DNA of 64,000 nt, taken from contig NZ_JASNWE010000001.1 of assembly GCF_030283145.1 (NCBI RefSeq), positions 2,336,868 to 2,400,867 on the forward strand, written 5' to 3'. The position numbers and the translations under genes are program-made. The notes beneath the pieces were generated by a model that was given only the letters and a program-made list of their open reading frames with translations, searched no databases and was not told the origin of the DNA. Below, piece after piece: positions 34,378-44,666 of the stretch (positions are counted from its first letter, which is position 1; each line of letters opens with the position of its first letter). The stretch is from Actinomadura xylanilytica. GTDB lineage: Bacteria; Actinomycetota; Actinomycetes; Streptosporangiales; Streptosporangiaceae.

Positions 34378-35079
34378 TCAGCGCCTGCTGACGAACACGT
34401 GCTCGGCGATGTCGCGCGGGAGCTCGGTCGCCGGGTCGTCCGCCTCGTCGTCACATGTCACCCGCACACCGTCGTCCGTTGCCCGAAGGGTCACCTCTCG
34501 TCCCGGTTGTATCCCAATTTGCTTGAGTCTAAGCATCAGGTCGCTGTCGCCCTGAACCTGCTCGCTGATCCGCCGGATGACGGCTCCGGCGCCGCCCGGG
34601 CTGGCGACGGCGGTCATCACCGACAGCGGCGCGGCGGCCGAGTCGTCGCCGTGCCCGCCGAGCTCGTCCAGGCCGGGGATGGGATTGCCGTGCGGGCAGG
34701 TGGTCGGGTTGTCGAGCAGCGCGACCAGGCGGCGCTCGACCTCCTCCGACATGACGTGCTCCCAGCGGCACGCCTCGATGTGGACGTCCTCCCAGGGGAG
34801 TCCGATCACGTTGACCAGGAGGCATTCGGCCAGGCGGTGCTTGCGCATCACGCGGGTGGCGAGGTCTCGGCCGCTATCGGTCAGCTCGAGGTGCCGGTCC
34901 CCCTCGACCCGCAGCAACCCGTCACGCTCCATGCGCGCCACCGTTTGGCTCACCGTCGGGCCGCTCTGCGAGAGCCGCTCGGCGATGCGCGCGCGAAGGG
35001 GGATGATCCCCTCCTCTTCGAGCTCGAACACCGTACGGAGGTACATCTCCGTGGTATCGATCAGGCCGTGTGAGGTCAC
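34378..35079 (-). CDS. ideR: iron-dependent DtxR/IdeR-family repressor
   Basis: DNA-binding metalloregulator of 233 residues. DTTEMYLRTVFELEEEG and RIAERLSQSGPTVSQTVARMERDGLL form the HTH. Metal ligands match IdeR: Met 12, Cys 104, Glu 107, His 108, His 81, Glu 85 and His 100. An SH3-like domain follows (about 150-230). It represses iron uptake genes when Fe(II) is bound. GTG 35079 follows GGAGGGA. The nearby order with pdxH and citrate synthase is conserved in streptomycetes (dmdR1 region). No IdeR box was found in this window. Confidence 0.93.
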   Translation of the reverse strand: MTSHGLIDTTEMYLRTVFELEEEGIIPLRARIAERLSQSGPTVSQTVARMERDGLLRVEGDRHLELTDSGRDLATRVMRKHRLAECLLVNVIGLPWEDVHIEACRWEHVMSEEVERRLVALLDNPTTCPHGNPIPGLDELGGHGDDSAAAPLSVMTAVASPGGAGAVIRRISEQVQGDSDLMLRLKQIGIQPGREVTLRATDDGVRVTCDDEADDPATELPRDIAEHVFVSRR

Positions 35080-35253
35080 AGCTCCCTCCAGTCTTGTGGC
35101 GTCGAGTCTACTTGCTGAGAGTGTTCGCGGACGGCGCCGGCGGATATCGCCGGTGCGTTGGTGTGCCGGTTCACCGGCGACGGACTCGTCACAACACGCG
35201 AACCGCACCGCTTCTTCCCCTCAGAGGGACCGTATGCGCTGCCACCGACGTTC

Positions 35254-36648
35254 TCAGCTTTGCGCGTCCGTGATCGCGACGGGCTCGGCGGTACGGGTGT
35301 CGTACCGCAGCAGGGCCGGGACGGCCACCGCCACCAGCACCACCAGCACCGCGCAGGCCAGTCCGCCCCCCACCCACGACACCGACGCGCCCGCCACGGC
35401 CGCGGTGGCGCCCGCCCGCATGTCGCCCAGCCGGGGGCCGCCCGCCACGACGACGGTGAAGACCCCTTGCAGGCGTCCCCGCATCTCGTCGGGCGCGTAC
35501 GTCTGGAGCATCGTCTGCCGGAAGACCGCCGAGACCAGGTCGGCCGCGCCTCCGACGGCCAGCAGCGCGACCGCGAGCCAGAGCTGGTGGGCCAGCCCGG
35601 CGGCGGCCACCGCCAGCCCCCAGACCACGATGGAGACGACCAGGGCGACGCCCTGCCGGTGCACCCGCCCGATCCAGCCCGACAGCAGCCCGCCGAGGAC
35701 CGCGCCGATCGCGATCGCCGCGAACAGCCAGCCCACGGCGCCCTCGCCGCCGAACCTGGTGTCGGCCAGCTCGGGGAACAGCGCCCGCGGCATCGCCACG
35801 CCCATCGCGATGATGTCGACGACGAACGACATCATCAGCACCGGCTGGGTGGCCAGGTAGCGGAGCCCGTCGAACACCGCGCGCAGCCCGGGAGAGCCGG
35901 TGACCTCGCCGAGCGGCGGGATGGGCGGCAGCCGCAGCGCCGCGTACAGCCCGACCGTGAACAGCGCCGCGTCCAGCGCGTACGCGGCGGAGTAGTTCCA
36001 GCGGGCCAGGATCACCCCGGCGAACAGCGGCCCGGCCAGCATGCCGACCTGGCCGGCGGTGAAGTTGAGGGTGTTGGCCGCCGAGACGAGTTCGCGGTCC
36101 AGCAGCCGGGGGATGATCGCGCTGCGGGTCGGCGAGGACAGCGCGAACCCGGTCGCCTGCACCGCGACCACGCCCATGATCAGCCACAGGCTGCCGATCC
36201 CCAGCAGCGACTGGGCCAGCAGCAGCAGGGTGGACACCCAGGTGACGCAGGACGAGAAGAACAGCAGCCGGCGCCGGTCCACATGATCGGCGATCGCGCC
36301 GCCCCAGAGCCCGAACACGATCAGCGGCACCAGGTTCACCGCGCCGAGCACCCCGACCCAGAACGACGATCCGGTCATGTCGTAGACCTGGACCGGCACC
36401 GCGACGGCCGTGACCTGGAACCCGATGAACGAGACACCCTGCCCGAGCCACAGCCGCCGGAAGGCGGAATGCCGGAGCGGGCGGGTGTCGATCGCCATCC
36501 GCCGCAGCGTCCCGCGCCGTCCTCCCAGGGGCGGCGGAGAGGCGGACGCGGGGGCGGTATCGCTGTCGGGAACAGTGCCGCTGTCAGGAGTGTCTTGGGT
36601 AGATGGGTGCTGTTCCGGTGTCACGGAGACAGTCTGGACCTTGCCCAT
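35254..36648 (-). CDS. major facilitator superfamily transporter
   Basis: Twelve-segment MFS protein of 464 residues of the enterobactin-exporter-like (EntS) group: RLWLGQGVSFIGFQ in helix 1, the GGAIADHVDRRRLL loop, SPTRSAIIPRLLD and the repeated GPLFAGVIL block; an N-terminal acidic/Ser-Thr tail of about 60 residues precedes. Export of a small molecule is likely. Lying next to ideR, siderophore efflux is possible but not shown. ATG 36648 overlaps the end of pdxH by 28 nt, so it is transcribed with it. Confidence 0.85.
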   Translation of the reverse strand: MGKVQTVSVTPEQHPSTQDTPDSGTVPDSDTAPASASPPPLGGRRGTLRRMAIDTRPLRHSAFRRLWLGQGVSFIGFQVTAVAVPVQVYDMTGSSFWVGVLGAVNLVPLIVFGLWGGAIADHVDRRRLLFFSSCVTWVSTLLLLAQSLLGIGSLWLIMGVVAVQATGFALSSPTRSAIIPRLLDRELVSAANTLNFTAGQVGMLAGPLFAGVILARWNYSAAYALDAALFTVGLYAALRLPPIPPLGEVTGSPGLRAVFDGLRYLATQPVLMMSFVVDIIAMGVAMPRALFPELADTRFGGEGAVGWLFAAIAIGAVLGGLLSGWIGRVHRQGVALVVSIVVWGLAVAAAGLAHQLWLAVALLAVGGAADLVSAVFRQTMLQTYAPDEMRGRLQGVFTVVVAGGPRLGDMRAGATAAVAGASVSWVGGGLACAVLVVLVAVAVPALLRYDTRTAEPVAITDAQS

Positions 36649-37346
36649 GACTGCTCCGTGACCGCCTCCCCTTCCCCAGAGAGGGTCCGCTGGTAGCGAA
36701 TGCGGTCGTGCAGGCGGTCGAGGCGGCCCTGCCAGAACTCGATCGTCTCTGGGACGACCCGGTAGCCGCCCCAGAAGTCCGGCAGCGGGACGGCGTCGGC
36801 CCCGGCTTCGGCTCCGGCCCCGGCCTCGGTCCCCCGATCGGCCGGATCCGGCCAGCGCGCCTCCAGTTCGGCGAAGCGCCGCTCCAGCTCGTCCCGCCCG
36901 GAGATGACCGCCGACTGGCGCTCGCTCGCCCACGCGCCGAGGCGCGATCCGTACGGGCGGCTCTTGAAGTACTCGGCCGATTCCCGGCGCGGCAGCTGCG
37001 CGACGAGACCGGAGACCCGCACCTGCCTGGACATCGGATGCCAGGGGAAGACCAGCGACGCCCGCGGGTTCTCCGCCAGGTCACGGCCCTTGTGGGACGT
37101 CAGGTTGGTGAAGAACCGGAAGCCGTCCGGGCCGTATCCCTTGAGCAGGACGGTCCGCGCGCTCGGCACCGCGTCGGCCGAGGCGGTCGCGAGCACCATC
37201 GCGTTCGGTTCGGGCAGGACGGCCGCCGCCGCGGCGAACCAGGCGGCGAACAGCACCACCGGATCGGACGGAACGGACGACTCGGTCAGTTCCCCCACCT
37301 CGTAGGATCTCCGGAGCCGTGCGGGGTCGGGCGTAGTGCGATCCAC
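36621..37346 (-). CDS. pdxH: pyridoxamine 5'-phosphate oxidase
   Basis: PdxH (241 residues) oxidises PNP or PMP to pyridoxal 5'-phosphate with FMN and oxygen. It has LRRSYEVGEL, the FMN loop ARTVLLKGYGPDGFRFFTN, HKGRDLAENPRASLVFPW, the RQVRVSGLV strand, SRPYGSRLGAWAS and the C-terminal QGRLDRLHDRIRY. A 20-residue Glu/Ala/Gly linker near 190-210 is unusual but in a loop. GTG 37346 is the usual start; ATG 37379 is possible. Divergent from the citrate synthase gene, as in Streptomyces. Confidence 0.93.
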   Translation of the reverse strand: MDRTTPDPARLRRSYEVGELTESSVPSDPVVLFAAWFAAAAAVLPEPNAMVLATASADAVPSARTVLLKGYGPDGFRFFTNLTSHKGRDLAENPRASLVFPWHPMSRQVRVSGLVAQLPRRESAEYFKSRPYGSRLGAWASERQSAVISGRDELERRFAELEARWPDPADRGTEAGAGAEAGADAVPLPDFWGGYRVVPETIEFWQGRLDRLHDRIRYQRTLSGEGEAVTEQSWARSRLSP

Positions 37347-37472
37347 AGCGTCTGAGCCTCTCACCTGGGCATTGTGCATCTGACAGGGTCCTGGGTACTG
37401 GTCAGTAAGGTGGACAGGGTTCAATGGCACGGCACCGCCTTATCACTACGGGCACGAAAGGCAGGACGACAC

Positions 37473-38585
37473 ATGTCCGACTTCAAACCCGGTCTCGAGG
37501 GGGTCGTAGCCTTCGAGACGGAGATCGCCGAGCCTGACAAGGAAGGCGGCGCGCTCCGTTACCGGGGCGTCGACATCGAGGAACTCGTCGGGCACGTCGC
37601 CTTCGGCGACACCTGGGGCCTCCTCGTCGACGACGCGTTCGCCCCCGGCCTGACCCCCGCCGAACCGCATCTGCTCCCGGTCACCTCCGGCGACGTGCGG
37701 GTCGACGTGCAGAGCGCGCTGCCCACACTGGCCCCGGCCTACGGGATGCGCCCGCTGCTCGACATCTCCGACGAGGAGGCCCGCGCCGACCTCGCCCGCA
37801 CCTCGGTCACCGCGCTCTCGTTCGTCGCCCAGTCGGCCCGCGGCATCGGCAGCCCGATGGTCCCGCAGAACCGGATCGACGAGGGCCGGTCCATCACCGA
37901 GCGGTTCATGATCCGATGGCGCGGTGAGCCCGACCCCAAGCACGTCCGGGCCATCGACGCGTACTGGGTCTCGGCCGCCGAGCACGGGCTCAACGCCTCC
38001 ACCTTCACCGCCCGCGTCATCGCCTCCACCGGCGCCGACGTGGCCGCCAGCATCTCCGGCGCCATCGGGGCGATGTCGGGACCCCTCCACGGCGGGGCCC
38101 CCGCCCGGGTACTCCCGATGATCGAGCGGGTCGAGCAGCTCGGCGACGCCCGCAAGGTCGTCACCGACATCCTCGACGGCGGCGAGCGGCTGATGGGCTT
38201 CGGCCACCGCGTCTACCGCGCGGAGGACCCGCGCGCCAGGGTCCTGCGCCGGACGGCGCAGGAGCTCGACGCACCACGCTACGAGGCCGCCAAGGCCCTG
38301 GAGGACGCCGCGCTGGCCGAGTTGCGCGAGCGCCGTCCGGACCGTCCGATCGAGACCAACGTCGAGTTCTGGGCCGCGGTCATCCTGGACTTCGCCGACG
38401 TCCCGACCTCGATGATGCCCGCCATGTTCACCTGTGGCCGCACCGCAGGGTGGGCCGCGCACATCCTGGAGCAGAAGCGCACCGGCCGGCTGGTCAGGCC
38501 GAGCGCCCGCTACACCGGCCCCGGCACCCGTTCCATCAAGGACGTTACCGGGGCGGCAGAGGCCCTCAAGCGCCACGGCGCCTGA
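37473..38585 (+). CDS. citA: citrate synthase 2
   Basis: Citrate synthase, 370 residues, of the short actinobacterial type-2 class, condensing acetyl-CoA and oxaloacetate. It has the active-site HGLNAST His, SGPLHGGAPARV (His near 206), FGHRVYRAEDPR and the catalytic Asp near 309 in LDFADVPTSMM. ATG 37473 is preceded by AGGCAGG. Divergent from pdxH with 126 nt between them. Whether it is the main tricarboxylic-cycle enzyme cannot be told; a longer gltA usually exists elsewhere. Confidence 0.92.
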   Translation: MSDFKPGLEGVVAFETEIAEPDKEGGALRYRGVDIEELVGHVAFGDTWGLLVDDAFAPGLTPAEPHLLPVTSGDVRVDVQSALPTLAPAYGMRPLLDISDEEARADLARTSVTALSFVAQSARGIGSPMVPQNRIDEGRSITERFMIRWRGEPDPKHVRAIDAYWVSAAEHGLNASTFTARVIASTGADVAASISGAIGAMSGPLHGGAPARVLPMIERVEQLGDARKVVTDILDGGERLMGFGHRVYRAEDPRARVLRRTAQELDAPRYEAAKALEDAALAELRERRPDRPIETNVEFWAAVILDFADVPTSMMPAMFTCGRTAGWAAHILEQKRTGRLVRPSARYTGPGTRSIKDVTGAAEALKRHGA

Positions 38586-38670
38586 CGACGCAGCCGCACC
38601 CCCGCACGCGCATGAGGCCCCCGGCGACCCCGCGAATCCGCCACCGCCGGGGGCCTTGTCCGTCCCCGCG

Positions 38671-41550
38671 TCACCCGTCCGCCGCGTCCTTGGCCTTCGG
38701 CGGGCAGGGCGCGCCCCGCTGGCCGCTCAGGACGAGCCTGCCGCAGATGGCCACCACTTCGAGCGTCCCGTTGCCGCGCACCGTGGTCAGCAGCACCGCC
38801 TTGTCGGTCACCTCGTGGCCGGTGGACCGGGGCCCGAACCGCAGCACGCCGCTCGCCCCCTTGCGCAGGGCGTAGCGCTGCGGGTCGCTCAGCTCCGCGT
38901 AGACGCTCGCCGCGGTCGGCACCGTGCCCTGCTCCCAGTACACCTGCTGCGCCACCGTCGTAGTCAGCGTGGCGGCGTCGTAGCTGACCGCGGCCCGGGT
39001 CACCGACGGCATCCGGTCGGCCGGGGTGTTCTTGCCGACCAGCCCCGCGACGAACGGCTCGTAGTCGGTGTAGAAGGTCTGCACCGCCTGCTCGGGCCCG
39101 ATCCAGCGCGGCGTCCACGCCTCCCGCGCCGCCAGCGGGGTGAAGTACAGCTTGAACGTGCCCTTCGCGCCGATCTCCCGGGCGTTGTCGGTGACGTACT
39201 TGGCGATCTCGTCGTCGGCCAGCACCACCGGCGTCTTGTCGCAGGTGTTCTCCAGCCCGGAGACGAAGCCGCGGAACTCGTCCGACCGCCCGGCGTAGTA
39301 GAAGATGTCCTTCGGGTCGCGGCACGCCCGCTCCACCGCCTCGCCGAGCTCGCCCGGGTCGCGGTAGGGCCACATCCGCACCGCGTTCTTCCCGAACCGG
39401 CGCTGGAACTCCGTCGCGAGGTCCTTGCTGTAGAGGTCGTCGGGGTCGCCGTCGTAGATCACGTCCGCGCTGCGGGCGGGCCGGCCCTCCAGCTCGCCGT
39501 TGCGGGCCCAGAACGCGGCGTGCTCGGCGAGCCGGCGGTTGGGCGGCGCCAGCCTGAAGTAGTACGGCGAGTAGCCGCCCCGGTCCAGCTCCGCCGTCCT
39601 GCCGTAGCTGTTGGCCGTCCCGATCAGCGGCAGCGCCGACGTGGCCAGCGTCTTGATCGCGTCCTGGGTCTGCGCGCGGCTCTGCTCGAACCCGACCACC
39701 GCCACGATGGAGCGGTCGTGCAGCGCCCGCTCGCTGATCTGCTCGGCGACCTGCTCGGCGTGCCGGAACTTGGCACCCGCGTTGGCCACCAGCACGCGCA
39801 GCCGCAGGTGCTGGCTGGCCTCGTTGAACCGGCGCTGCGCGATGGCGAGGCCGACCAGCTCGCCCTGCGCCCCGGCGAGCAGGTCGATCTGCCGGTTCTT
39901 GATCGCCGGATCGGCGGTCAGCGGGCCCAGGTAGACCACCGTGACGAAGGGCTTGCCGGACGAGGCCACATCGGCGTTGAGCCGCTGGATCCGCTTCAGC
40001 ACCGGGGTCAGCCGGTTGTCCTTGCCCGCGCCGCGGGCGTTCTCACCGAAGTGGTAGGAGCCGTCGGTGATCCCGATGCACTCCCCGCTCGCGGTCCGCC
40101 TGATCTGGAGCGGGGAGCAGTACTGCACCGCCTGCACCGCGATCACGCTCACCGAGGCGCCCAGCACCGCGACCATCGCGATCCACGGCAGCGCCGGATG
40201 GGTGGCGCGCGGGCGGCGCCTGGCCGGCCGCACCGGGGGCAGGTCGCCGCCCGGGTCGGCGGTGACGTCCACCCGCAGCTCCCGCCGGGTGCCGAGCGCC
40301 TCGACCACGCGCTGCTCGCGCCGGTACCGGGCCCACAGGAAGCGCGACGCGACGACGTCCCGCGGCTCGCCGGAGGACATGTCGACCCGGATCACCTGCG
40401 TGATCCGGTCCACCAGCCGGGGCCCGGGCGGGGCGGACGGGTCGTCGCCCGCGGGCGCGGTCGGGTCGACGCCCGCCGTGACCACCAGCGGGTCGAAGTC
40501 GGGCAGCCCCCGGTCGTCCTGGTTGTCGGCGCGGACCCGCTCGACGAGCTCGACGAACCGGATGCCGGGATGGCCGGGCGACAGGTGCTCCAGGATGACC
40601 ACCGGGTAGCGGACGCGCGCCCACGCCACCCGCCGGTAGTCGCGCCGGTAGTTGCGGCGCAGGTCCTCCAGGAACGCGGCGACCAGCAGCAGGTCGAGCT
40701 GCTCGGCGTGGTCGTCGGCCTCCACCGGGCGCGGGTCGAAGACCCCGAGCGCGAAGCCGAGGAACCCGGTCGAGTCCCGGTGCAGGTACGGCTGCCTGAG
40801 GAACCAGCCGAACCGGTGCACCCCGTACCAGCCGCGGGTGCGGGCCACGATCTGGACGGCCACGAACCCGAGCCCGAGGATCGCCGCCAGGACCGCCGCC
40901 GCCAGGTCCAGCGCGGCGGCGGCGCCGGCGCTCAGCAGCGCCACGACCGCGACCCCGATCGGGGCGATCTGCTCCAGGAACGCCAGGAAGGTCGCGGTCC
41001 GTCCGCGCGGGCCCTCCTCCAGGTCGCGCAGCACGTCCCGGCCGCGCCCCCGGATGACCCGGTTGAGCTGCCTGCGGCGGGAGTTCTCGTTGTCGCCGAC
41101 GGGCGGATGGGTCAGCTCCTGGACGAGCTGGTGGTTCTCCCGTTCGGACGCGGAGGCGTGGCGCGGCGGCGTCCGGTCTCCCTGGAGCCGGATCTCGCGC
41201 AGGTCGCGCAGCCACAGCGCCATCTCCAGCAGCGGGAACCGCAAGGGCGACTCACCGCGCGGACGGCTGGACGGCTGGGACAGTTCGCGCTTGGCCTCCC
41301 GCAGGACCCCGGACACGTCAGTGGCGGCGGTATCGGCGGCGATGTGCGAGACGGGCGCCCGCTCGTCCTCGCAGCGCTTCTGGAAGAGCTCGGCGACCCG
41401 GCCGGTGTGGTTGCCCGGCCCGAGCAGTAGCAGCAGGGGACGGAACCGCTCCCGCCGCCGCCAGGTGGGACGCTCGCGCAGCCGCTCGAACAGGTCGAGC
41501 ACTCCGCGCAGCCGGTCCTCGCTCAATACCCGATCAGCGCCTCCCGGCAT
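38671..41550 (-). CDS. membrane-anchored receptor-like protein with type-1 periplasmic-binding domain
   Basis: A 959-residue protein. Residues 1-180: a cytoplasmic region with GPGNHTGR (44-51), like a P-loop without its lysine. About 184-236: two membrane segments. About 250-450: a charged cytoplasmic region (WYGVHRFGWFLRQPYLHRDS, YRRDYRRVAW). About 454-475: a third membrane segment. 476-959: an outside domain resembling Leu/Ile/Val-binding proteins, with VVGFEQSRAQTQDAI, PLIGTANSYGRT, YYFRLAPPN and YDAATLTTTVAQQVY; cysteines are present for disulphides. No ABC permease or ATPase genes are near, so signalling rather than uptake is likely. ATG 41550 chosen over GTG 41589. Function unknown. Confidence 0.8.
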   Translation of the reverse strand: MPGGADRVLSEDRLRGVLDLFERLRERPTWRRRERFRPLLLLLGPGNHTGRVAELFQKRCEDERAPVSHIAADTAATDVSGVLREAKRELSQPSSRPRGESPLRFPLLEMALWLRDLREIRLQGDRTPPRHASASERENHQLVQELTHPPVGDNENSRRRQLNRVIRGRGRDVLRDLEEGPRGRTATFLAFLEQIAPIGVAVVALLSAGAAAALDLAAAVLAAILGLGFVAVQIVARTRGWYGVHRFGWFLRQPYLHRDSTGFLGFALGVFDPRPVEADDHAEQLDLLLVAAFLEDLRRNYRRDYRRVAWARVRYPVVILEHLSPGHPGIRFVELVERVRADNQDDRGLPDFDPLVVTAGVDPTAPAGDDPSAPPGPRLVDRITQVIRVDMSSGEPRDVVASRFLWARYRREQRVVEALGTRRELRVDVTADPGGDLPPVRPARRRPRATHPALPWIAMVAVLGASVSVIAVQAVQYCSPLQIRRTASGECIGITDGSYHFGENARGAGKDNRLTPVLKRIQRLNADVASSGKPFVTVVYLGPLTADPAIKNRQIDLLAGAQGELVGLAIAQRRFNEASQHLRLRVLVANAGAKFRHAEQVAEQISERALHDRSIVAVVGFEQSRAQTQDAIKTLATSALPLIGTANSYGRTAELDRGGYSPYYFRLAPPNRRLAEHAAFWARNGELEGRPARSADVIYDGDPDDLYSKDLATEFQRRFGKNAVRMWPYRDPGELGEAVERACRDPKDIFYYAGRSDEFRGFVSGLENTCDKTPVVLADDEIAKYVTDNAREIGAKGTFKLYFTPLAAREAWTPRWIGPEQAVQTFYTDYEPFVAGLVGKNTPADRMPSVTRAAVSYDAATLTTTVAQQVYWEQGTVPTAASVYAELSDPQRYALRKGASGVLRFGPRSTGHEVTDKAVLLTTVRGNGTLEVVAICGRLVLSGQRGAPCPPKAKDAADG

Positions 41551-41704
41551 GCTGAACGCCCCGCTTCCCCTATGTCGCCCCCCGACCACTCTTTTGGTGT
41601 TCCAGCCTCCTGTCCGTAGGACGCCGTGCGTAGCGAAAAAGATCGAATCTTCTTCAATTCGGCCCGCCGCCCTTACGAAGGATGCGCTTTGTCATGATTG
41701 CGCG

Positions 41705-42103
41705 GTGAGCACCGACGAGCCACTAGAAGGGGACATCGGACCTGCGGCCCATATCGGCCGTGCCACCGCCGCGTCCGATGATCCCGGTGTACCCGGCGGA
41801 TCACCCACCGGTGGCCCCACCTGGGACGAGCGGCGGCGCGCGGAGGCGGAGGAGCTGCTCCGCTACGAGGCCGAACGCCAAGAGCGGCGGCGCCGCGCCA
41901 ACGCCGTTTCCGGACGCATCGCCTTCGGGATCGCGGCCGTCCTGCTGGCGTTCCTCGCCTACGACTCGGTACGCACGGCCACCGAGGCGCACACGCGCGG
42001 TGACGACTGGGTCTACCCGCCCGCCGTCAATGCCGGTATCTGTGGAATCGCATTGATCGTCCTGGCCGGATGGGCGATCCGGCGGCGCTCGCGGCGACGG
42101 TGA
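41705..42103 (+). CDS. small membrane protein, 132 aa
   Basis: A hydrophilic N-terminal half (about 1-70; Pro/Gly then Glu/Arg-rich, EELLRYEAERQERRRRANA) is followed by two membrane segments (about 75-90 and 108-124) and an Arg tail. GTG 41705 has no visible Shine-Dalgarno, so leaderless translation is likely. Divergent from the receptor-like gene and 69 nt upstream of serC on the same strand. No family recognised. Confidence 0.7.
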   Translation: MSTDEPLEGDIGPAAHIGRATAASDDPGVPGGSPTGGPTWDERRRAEAEELLRYEAERQERRRRANAVSGRIAFGIAAVLLAFLAYDSVRTATEAHTRGDDWVYPPAVNAGICGIALIVLAGWAIRRRSRRR

Positions 42104-43309
<1,206 letters not shown>

Positions 43310-43420
43310 CCCGTCCGGACGGGCGGCGGCGGTGGACCCGCCGCCGCCCGCCCGCAGGATGAGATGTAGATCATGGATGCCCGGTTCGAGGTGCGCGCCC
43401 GGCCGAATAAGCTCGGGACC

Positions 43421-43504
43421 GTGAACCGCGCGCCCCAATGGCTGCTTCCCACCGTGCTGACCGCGCTCGTCCTCGCCGTGGTCATCGGTGCGCTGCTGAA
43501 TTGA
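43421..43504 (+). CDS. 27-residue membrane peptide coupled to the next gene
   Basis: GTG 43421 opens a frame of 27 residues: MNRAPQWLLPTV followed by one Leu/Val/Ala-rich segment that would span the membrane. TAAGCT 7 nt upstream could be a -10 for leaderless mRNA. The stop TGA shares bases with a TTG (TTGA) that starts the next gene, so it may couple translation. Small membrane peptides of this kind are known at this locus type but I cannot name a family. Too short for confident gene calling. Confidence 0.45.
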   Translation: MNRAPQWLLPTVLTALVLAVVIGALLN

Positions 43505-44556
43505 ACACAGCCGCCCGCGAGCGGGCCGTCCGCAGCCGGGCCGTCCGCGCACGCGCCGGCCGGGCGGGCGCGGCGTTCGGGGCGCTGGCCGTCGCCGGGA
43601 CGCCGATGCTCCTGGCCGCGCCGCCCGCGTCGGCCGCGCCGAGCGCCGACCAAAAGATCGTCTTCACCGTCACCGATCCGCGGATCGGCGAGTCCAGCGG
43701 GCTGGCGACGAGCCGGCGGCACAAGGGCGTGGTCTACACCCACAACGACTCCGGCGGCCGGCCCGAGATCTTCGCGCTCGGCCCGGACGGCCGGACCCGC
43801 GCGGTGCTGACCCTGGCCGGTGCCGGCGCGCGCGACTGGGAGGCCATGGCGATCGGCGCCGACGAGCGCGGGCGGCCCGCGATCTACGTGGCCGACATCG
43901 GCGACAACCTCGGTGGCGCCTGGCCCTACGTCACCGTCTACCGGATCCCCGAGCCCGCCGTGATGCGCACCCAGACGCTGCGCGCCACCGCGTTCCGGAT
44001 CAAGTACGAGGACGGGCCGCGCAACGCCGAGGCCATGATGATCAACCCGACGACCAACCGGCTCTACATCGCGTCCAAGCTGTTCTCCGGCAAGCTGTAC
44101 GAGGGGCCCGCGCGGCTGAGCACCAAGGGCTTCAACACGATGCGCGAGGTCGGCGACGCCCCCGCCATCGCCACCGACGCCGCGTTCGCCCCCGACGGCC
44201 GCAGCTACGTGATCCGCACCTACTTCGGCGCGCGCGCCTACGCGGTCGGCGCCGACGGCCGTCCCGGCCCATCGCTGCGGTCGGTGTCGCTGCCCTCGCA
44301 GAAGCAGGGCGAGTCGGTGACCTACACCGCCGACGGACGGTCCCTGCTGGTCGGTTCCGAGGGCACGAACCAGCCGGTGTACCAGGTCTCCCTCCCTGAG
44401 AAGGCGCGGCCGGCCGCCTCGCCGTCCCCCAAGGCGGCCGGGGACGACAACGCCGACCAGGGGCACCGCGAGGGTAAGGGCCCCCGGGTGGGGCTGTTCC
44501 TCGTGCTCGCCATCGCCGCCGTCGTCGGGTACGGGGTGATGCGGAGACGCGCGTGA
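43501..44556 (+). CDS. secreted beta-propeller-like protein with C-terminal anchor
   Basis: A 351-residue exported protein: an Arg-rich N-terminal and hydrophobic signal segment (about 20-43, cleavage after ASA), a repeated beta-strand region (about 46-285; ESSGLATSRRHKGVVYTHNDSGG, DWEAMAIG, YVADIGDN, TAFAPDGRSYVIRTYF, SVTYTADGRSLLVGSEG), a Pro/Ala/Asp/Lys linker, then a membrane segment (about 325-343) and RRRA tail. Layout fits a cell-surface propeller of the esterase-like/WD40-like kind. TTG 43501 is favoured because ATG 43438 has no site and 21 Arg-rich residues precede the signal. Function unknown. Confidence 0.75.
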   Translation: MNTAARERAVRSRAVRARAGRAGAAFGALAVAGTPMLLAAPPASAAPSADQKIVFTVTDPRIGESSGLATSRRHKGVVYTHNDSGGRPEIFALGPDGRTRAVLTLAGAGARDWEAMAIGADERGRPAIYVADIGDNLGGAWPYVTVYRIPEPAVMRTQTLRATAFRIKYEDGPRNAEAMMINPTTNRLYIASKLFSGKLYEGPARLSTKGFNTMREVGDAPAIATDAAFAPDGRSYVIRTYFGARAYAVGADGRPGPSLRSVSLPSQKQGESVTYTADGRSLLVGSEGTNQPVYQVSLPEKARPAASPSPKAAGDDNADQGHREGKGPRVGLFLVLAIAAVVGYGVMRRRA

Positions 44557-44666
44557 CGGGAGTGCACGCCCGCACCTGACCGGCACGCTGGAACACGGTG
44601 ACGGGCGCGGATCGGATCGCGGAAGGAGTCGACGGGCCCGCGGGGACCCGCGAGAGGATGCGGACT

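Noticed and set aside
38434..41430. 998-codon plus-strand frame
   Set aside because: Antisense to the receptor-like gene; no recognisable protein.
40652..42103. 483-codon frame upstream of serC
   Set aside because: Only its last 132 codons (from GTG 41705) look like a protein; the rest is antisense to the receptor-like gene.
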